From positions 1 through 18,445 of the forward strand of contig CAKQTE010000091.1 in the NCBI GenBank assembly GCA_934276485.1: a DNA stretch of 18,445 nt, in the 5' to 3' direction. Both the position numbers and the translations under genes were made by a program. How positions within the stretch are numbered: position 1 is the stretch's first letter; every line of letters begins with the position of its first letter. Of this stretch, positions 14,870 through 18,445 are shown one piece after another. The notes under the pieces are model-generated. The model made no database searches. It had not been told where the DNA came from and was given only the letters and a program-made list of their open reading frames with translations. Source of the stretch: an uncultured Spirochaetales bacterium. Lineage in GTDB: Bacteria; Spirochaetota; Spirochaetia; Sphaerochaetales; Sphaerochaetaceae.

Positions 14870-16618
14870 ATGCGCAAATCGATTTTCATTCGTCAATATT
14901 ATCCATCTCTCTTATTTGGATCTTTAGTGTTTTCCTGTTTGCTTTTAGGCCTCCTTCCATCTCTTCAAATTATCATTGAACGCAATTTGATCGACAGTGC
15001 AATTGCAGGAGTTGCTACTTCTTCCTCTCGAATGTTCGTCACGTATTTGATTCAATTCATTGTTTTGATCCTATCTAGTTCTCTGCTGACAAATCTACTT
15101 AAATATGGGACAGATTCGATTAATAGAATTGTTGGAAAGAAGTTGGACATTCAACGAGTTGAAAAATGCAACAAGGTATCTTTTGCAATTACAGAAACTC
15201 AATCATTTCATGATTTATGTGAAAAAGCAATAAAGGCTCCAGAACATAATCAAGCCTTTTTAGCATCCCTTCAAACTGTCACAAGAAGTATGGTTCAAAT
15301 CATTGCATCTTTTGTTGTTCTCTATTCTATCGATACTCGAACAGCAGTTATTATCTATATCCTTCTGTTATTAGGAATCTGGATCAACAAGAAAGCAGCT
15401 AACGATTCAGGAGATTTCTGGGGCGAATATATAAAGAATATGCGTCGAGCAAATTATTATTCTTCGCTTCTACTTAATCGAGAGTATGCAATGGAGCGTA
15501 AGACATTTAACTATAACCCCGAGATTGAAAGTCGATATCACACAAGCTCGGATGTTGCGATAAAGAAAAATAGCAAATTGGGGCGTAAGAGATTCGTATC
15601 AGAAAGCATAACAACGCTATTTGCAGCAATTTACAGCATGGTTGCAATTCTCCTTCTAATACCCCCAATAGTTAGCAATAAGATCACGATAGGAGCTTTC
15701 ATTGCAGCATTTACAGCTATATCAAGTCTTCGAAATGTTGCAAGCAAATTGTATGAAGGGATATATGATGGAGTGAAAAACTATAGCCTATTGTCAGGGT
15801 TCTTTTCCTTATTGAACCTTGAAGAGGAGCGTTCTTCTAGTTCTTCGGATAAGATAGATTTATCGAAAGGAATTGAATTTCAGAATGTCTCTTTTACTTA
15901 TCCAGGATCATCTGATGCTGTTTTGGATGATGTCAGTTTCACATTGGATGCAGGAATGCATTATGCACTTGTTGGAGAGAATGGGTGTGGCAAAACAACA
16001 TTGGTAAAGCTTCTGCTTGGACTATATAAACCATCAAGTGGACGTATTCTAGTTGGAGGTAAAGAAGCCTCTGAAATGAGCAGCAATGAAAAAAGACATG
16101 TTTTCTCTGCTATATTTCAGGACTTTTATCGATATCCACTTTCTATAAGGGAGAATGTTTCATTGAGTTCTGAAAAGAATCAGGACTCTCATACCATAAA
16201 TGATGTATTGGATAAGATCCACTTTGATGCACCTCTTCGTCAGAAAGAAAATGGCCTTGATGTTAGCCTAGGCATTTTGAAACAAGAAAGCGCTGACCTA
16301 TCTGGAGGCGAATGGCAAAAGCTAGCAATTGCTCGTTCTATGCTTTCCGAGGCACAAATCATTGTGCTAGATGAACCAAATGCTGCATTGGACCCTATAT
16401 CGGAGATGGAGTTCTATCGTGTGTATGAGGAAATATTTATTTCCCGAACTACATTGTTTATCTCACATAGGTTAGGGGCTGTGAAGTCCGCAGATAAAAT
16501 ATTGGTGCTCCATAACAATCGCTTGATTGCAAAGGGCTCCCATGATGCGTTGATGGAAAGATGTGAATACTATCGTGAACTATTTGAGACACAGCGAGGG
16601 CTTTATTATGAAAACTAA
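14870..16618 (+). CDS. ABC exporter subunit 1 (fused membrane and ATPase domains)
   Basis: This 582-residue half-transporter has about six membrane helices within residues 12-300, then an ATPase domain: Walker A GENGCGKT (369-376), Q-loop Gln417, signature LSGGEWQ (477-483), Walker B IIVLDEP (497-503) and His533 in ISHR. A Trp in the signature (SGGxWQ) is typical of lantibiotic/peptide exporters such as NisT and SpaT. All catalytic residues are present. No peptidase (C39) domain precedes the membrane domain. AGGAGG (14861-14866) is only 3 bases from the ATG, a short spacing. It overlaps subunit 2 by 11 bases, so both are co-translated and probably heterodimerise. The substrate is unknown: peptide, lipid or drug. 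Confidence 0.9.
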   Translation: MRKSIFIRQYYPSLLFGSLVFSCLLLGLLPSLQIIIERNLIDSAIAGVATSSSRMFVTYLIQFIVLILSSSLLTNLLKYGTDSINRIVGKKLDIQRVEKCNKVSFAITETQSFHDLCEKAIKAPEHNQAFLASLQTVTRSMVQIIASFVVLYSIDTRTAVIIYILLLLGIWINKKAANDSGDFWGEYIKNMRRANYYSSLLLNREYAMERKTFNYNPEIESRYHTSSDVAIKKNSKLGRKRFVSESITTLFAAIYSMVAILLLIPPIVSNKITIGAFIAAFTAISSLRNVASKLYEGIYDGVKNYSLLSGFFSLLNLEEERSSSSSDKIDLSKGIEFQNVSFTYPGSSDAVLDDVSFTLDAGMHYALVGENGCGKTTLVKLLLGLYKPSSGRILVGGKEASEMSSNEKRHVFSAIFQDFYRYPLSIRENVSLSSEKNQDSHTINDVLDKIHFDAPLRQKENGLDVSLGILKQESADLSGGEWQKLAIARSMLSEAQIIVLDEPNAALDPISEMEFYRVYEEIFISRTTLFISHRLGAVKSADKILVLHNNRLIAKGSHDALMERCEYYRELFETQRGLYYEN

Positions 16619-18335
16619 AACAATGCAAAACCTTGGACTGATTTTTCGTCTGTCGCCCCTTTGGTTTGTTGAAATTGTCCTTTGGAGTGTCTTCAATTGT
16701 ATTATCTCAGTATTCAATGTTTGGCTAACAGGAAGAATAACATTGTTGATCTCTAGCGGCATTAGCAAAGAAATGCTTTGCTTGGTATTTCTTTATGGCA
16801 TTCTTCTGATACTTTCTGCCTTTTTTTCTGTCTACTACAAAAGATATCGAGTGCAATTTTTAGTTATTCCTGGATTTGAGCAAAAAGTTAGATCAAGATT
16901 GTTCAAAAAGAGTCGCATGATATCCAACGAAAGCTTTGAATCTGCATCTGGCGCTAATATGATTCGCCTGGCAGATGGTGCAAAGCAGAATCTCTTCCGT
17001 TACATTGAAATCTGGATCAGCATCCTAACTACATTTTTAGAGGCTATTATCGTGACAATGTATGTCTCAACATTCGACATGTGGTTTCTATTGCTTCTTC
17101 CTTTTGCTTTCATTCCTACATTATTGAACTTGTTATATCAATCAAGGCTTTGGAAGCGCTACTACATTGCACTTGAACAATGTAAGAAGGAAGAGAGTGC
17201 ATATTTCAAGGGATTAATAGATGAGATTGCGTGCAAGGAAAGTAGGATAACGTATGCTTCAGATTTGTTGTCGAACAAATGGAGGGCTAGTAGAGAAGAG
17301 AGAGATTCTGTTGAACAGAAAAAATCTACAAAGTTGTTAGCTCTTCAAATGATTTTGACTCCTGTAGAGCTTATTGGCACATTTGGAGGCTACCTAATGT
17401 CTGTTATCCTTTTGTTCTATGGAAGAATCGATTACGCTATCTGTACAGCATCAATTGTTGCTTATGCTTCAATTACATCCTCTCTTAGCTCCTTTGTTTC
17501 CATGATCGGTTATGAAGGGCAATATCGAAGAATGATCCAGCCATTCTTCAATTATTTGGATCAAAAAGAACGCTCTGCTTCTGAATGTGTTGTTCCTTTT
17601 GAAAAGGAGATTAGACTTGAGCGTGTCTCATTCAAATATCCAGGGCAGGAGATGAATGCATTAGACAATATTGACCTTAATATAAGAAAGGGTGAAGTCA
17701 TTGCAATTGTTGGAGAGAATGGAGCTGGTAAGACAACATTGGCAAATATCATTCTTGGTCTATTTTTGCCAATAAGTGGAACTGTGTATTATGACGCAAT
17801 GGATATTTCAAAAGCATCTGAGTTGAGGCTTCATGAAAAGCAATCCATAGTCTCTCAGGTTTTTGCCCGTTATAAAATGACAGTTCGCGATAATATCACA
17901 ATCAGTGATTTTGATAAGAAAGAGGATGGGAATATCAATGAAGGAGATATTTCTTTTCTTTGCGATAGCCATCTGTCACTAGATACTATGCTTGGTAAGG
18001 AATTTGGAGGACGTGACCTTTCAGGTGGTCAATGGCAGATGTTATCGTGCGCACGCGGATTCTATAAAAATAGTGAGTTTCTTGTTCTGGACGAAGCTAC
18101 TTCTGCAATAGATCCACTAAAAGAAAAAGCCATCTATGATTCTTTCAAATGTGAATTGAAAGGGAAAACCGGAATCATTATTACGCATCGTTTGGGTGCC
18201 GTATCGCTAGCAGACAGAGTTATTGTGCTAGAAAAAGGACATATCGTTCAGGAAGGCACGCATCATGAACTTCTTGAAGAAGATGGGCCATACAAGCAAT
18301 TGTGGGACGTCCAAGCTAACAGAATAAACGCATGA
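16608..18335 (+). CDS. ABC exporter subunit 2 (fused membrane and ATPase domains)
   Basis: This 575-residue partner of the preceding half-transporter has the same layout: membrane domain in about 15-300, then Walker A GENGAGKT (369-376), Q-loop Gln417, LSGGQWQ (471-477), Walker B FLVLDEA (491-497) and His527 in ITHR. Both ATP sites of the pair look competent, unlike many heterodimeric exporters with one degenerate site. The motifs fall at nearly the same residues as in subunit 1, so the pair probably arose by duplication, though the sequences have diverged. ATG 16608 has GAGGG 7 bases upstream (16596-16600), inside the end of gene 1. A frame open further upstream was rejected because it lies deep within that gene. 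Confidence 0.9.
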   Translation: MKTKTMQNLGLIFRLSPLWFVEIVLWSVFNCIISVFNVWLTGRITLLISSGISKEMLCLVFLYGILLILSAFFSVYYKRYRVQFLVIPGFEQKVRSRLFKKSRMISNESFESASGANMIRLADGAKQNLFRYIEIWISILTTFLEAIIVTMYVSTFDMWFLLLLPFAFIPTLLNLLYQSRLWKRYYIALEQCKKEESAYFKGLIDEIACKESRITYASDLLSNKWRASREERDSVEQKKSTKLLALQMILTPVELIGTFGGYLMSVILLFYGRIDYAICTASIVAYASITSSLSSFVSMIGYEGQYRRMIQPFFNYLDQKERSASECVVPFEKEIRLERVSFKYPGQEMNALDNIDLNIRKGEVIAIVGENGAGKTTLANIILGLFLPISGTVYYDAMDISKASELRLHEKQSIVSQVFARYKMTVRDNITISDFDKKEDGNINEGDISFLCDSHLSLDTMLGKEFGGRDLSGGQWQMLSCARGFYKNSEFLVLDEATSAIDPLKEKAIYDSFKCELKGKTGIIITHRLGAVSLADRVIVLEKGHIVQEGTHHELLEEDGPYKQLWDVQANRINA

Positions 18336-18369
18336 AGAAATTAGGCTCGATAATTTTAGCCATTTAAAT

Positions 18370-18410
18370 GAGGAATTTCGGTTTTTTAGCTGAAGTTCCT
18401 CTTTTCTTTT
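18370..18410 (+). terminator. Strong intrinsic terminator of the ABC exporter operon
   Basis: GAGGAATTTC (18370-18379) pairs with GAAGTTCCTC (18392-18401) over 10 pairs including one G-U, followed by TTTTCTTTT. It lies 34 bases after the stop. Confidence 0.85.
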
Positions 18411-18424
18411 GATTGGATGTAGTG

Positions 18425-18445
18425 TATAATTATAACTACTGGAGT
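18425..18445 (+). promoter_or_regulatory. Possible promoter and ribosome binding site of a gene beyond the window
   Basis: TATAAT at 18425-18430 directly follows the terminator, and GGAG at 18441-18444 ends the window. The -35 region is weak. Confidence 0.35.

Noticed and set aside
16563..16607. Longer N-terminus for the second exporter subunit
   Set aside because: The start would be a GTG deep inside gene 1 without a binding site; ATG 16608 has GAGGG at good spacing.

Overview
The window is a low-GC bacterial chromosome segment that uses the standard code, with TGA as a stop. It has strong AGGAGG-type ribosome binding sites and genes on both strands. The gene set does not fix a phylum: a spirochaete or a low-GC Firmicute both fit. 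The mix of transporters, a sugar-acid catabolism operon, a TraX homologue, an AAA_14/DUF4143 ATPase, a lone HipA-like kinase and an IS200/IS605 transposase end suggests a host-associated or anaerobic organism with many accessory genes.

Layout, left to right. (1) 1-427: the last 60 codons of an IS200/IS605 Y1 transposase and a candidate right-end hairpin. (2) 428-3054: a two-gene polar amino-acid ABC transporter. Its ATPase carries a GHKL-like C-terminal extension, and its fused binding-protein/permease has the two halves of the binding domain in swapped order. Convergent terminators follow. (3) 3169-4758 (minus): a SulP anion transporter with a STAS domain. (4) 4878-7217: a protease-less FtsH-like membrane AAA ATPase, tail to tail with an AAA_14/DUF4143 ATPase. 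The promoter of the latter holds 22-bp direct repeats. (5) 7519-10118: a TraX-like membrane protein, a short unknown or decaying gene, and a HipA-like kinase. (6) 14284-10208 (minus): a catabolic cluster of GntR/FadR regulator, IlvD/Edd-family dehydratase and GntP permease, with a near-ideal palindromic operator in front of the dehydratase gene. (7) 14309-14870: a non-coding stretch with two tandem copies of a structured element. Each copy ends in a hairpin plus T-run, the copies differ in base-paired positions in a way that keeps pairing, and both keep the same 7-nt loop. (8) 14870-18335: an overlapping pair of ABC half-exporters, probably a heterodimer, with NisT/SpaT-like SGGxWQ signatures, followed by a strong terminator.

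How the genes work together. The ATPase and permuted permease form one importer. GntP would bring in a sugar acid that the IlvD-like enzyme dehydrates, under control of the neighbouring GntR protein. The two ABC exporter subunits should form one efflux or peptide-export complex, preceded by the tandem RNA elements. The RNA pair is the best candidate for an undescribed element. The GHKL-fused ATPase, the permuted binding domain and the protease-less FtsH are the most unusual proteins.
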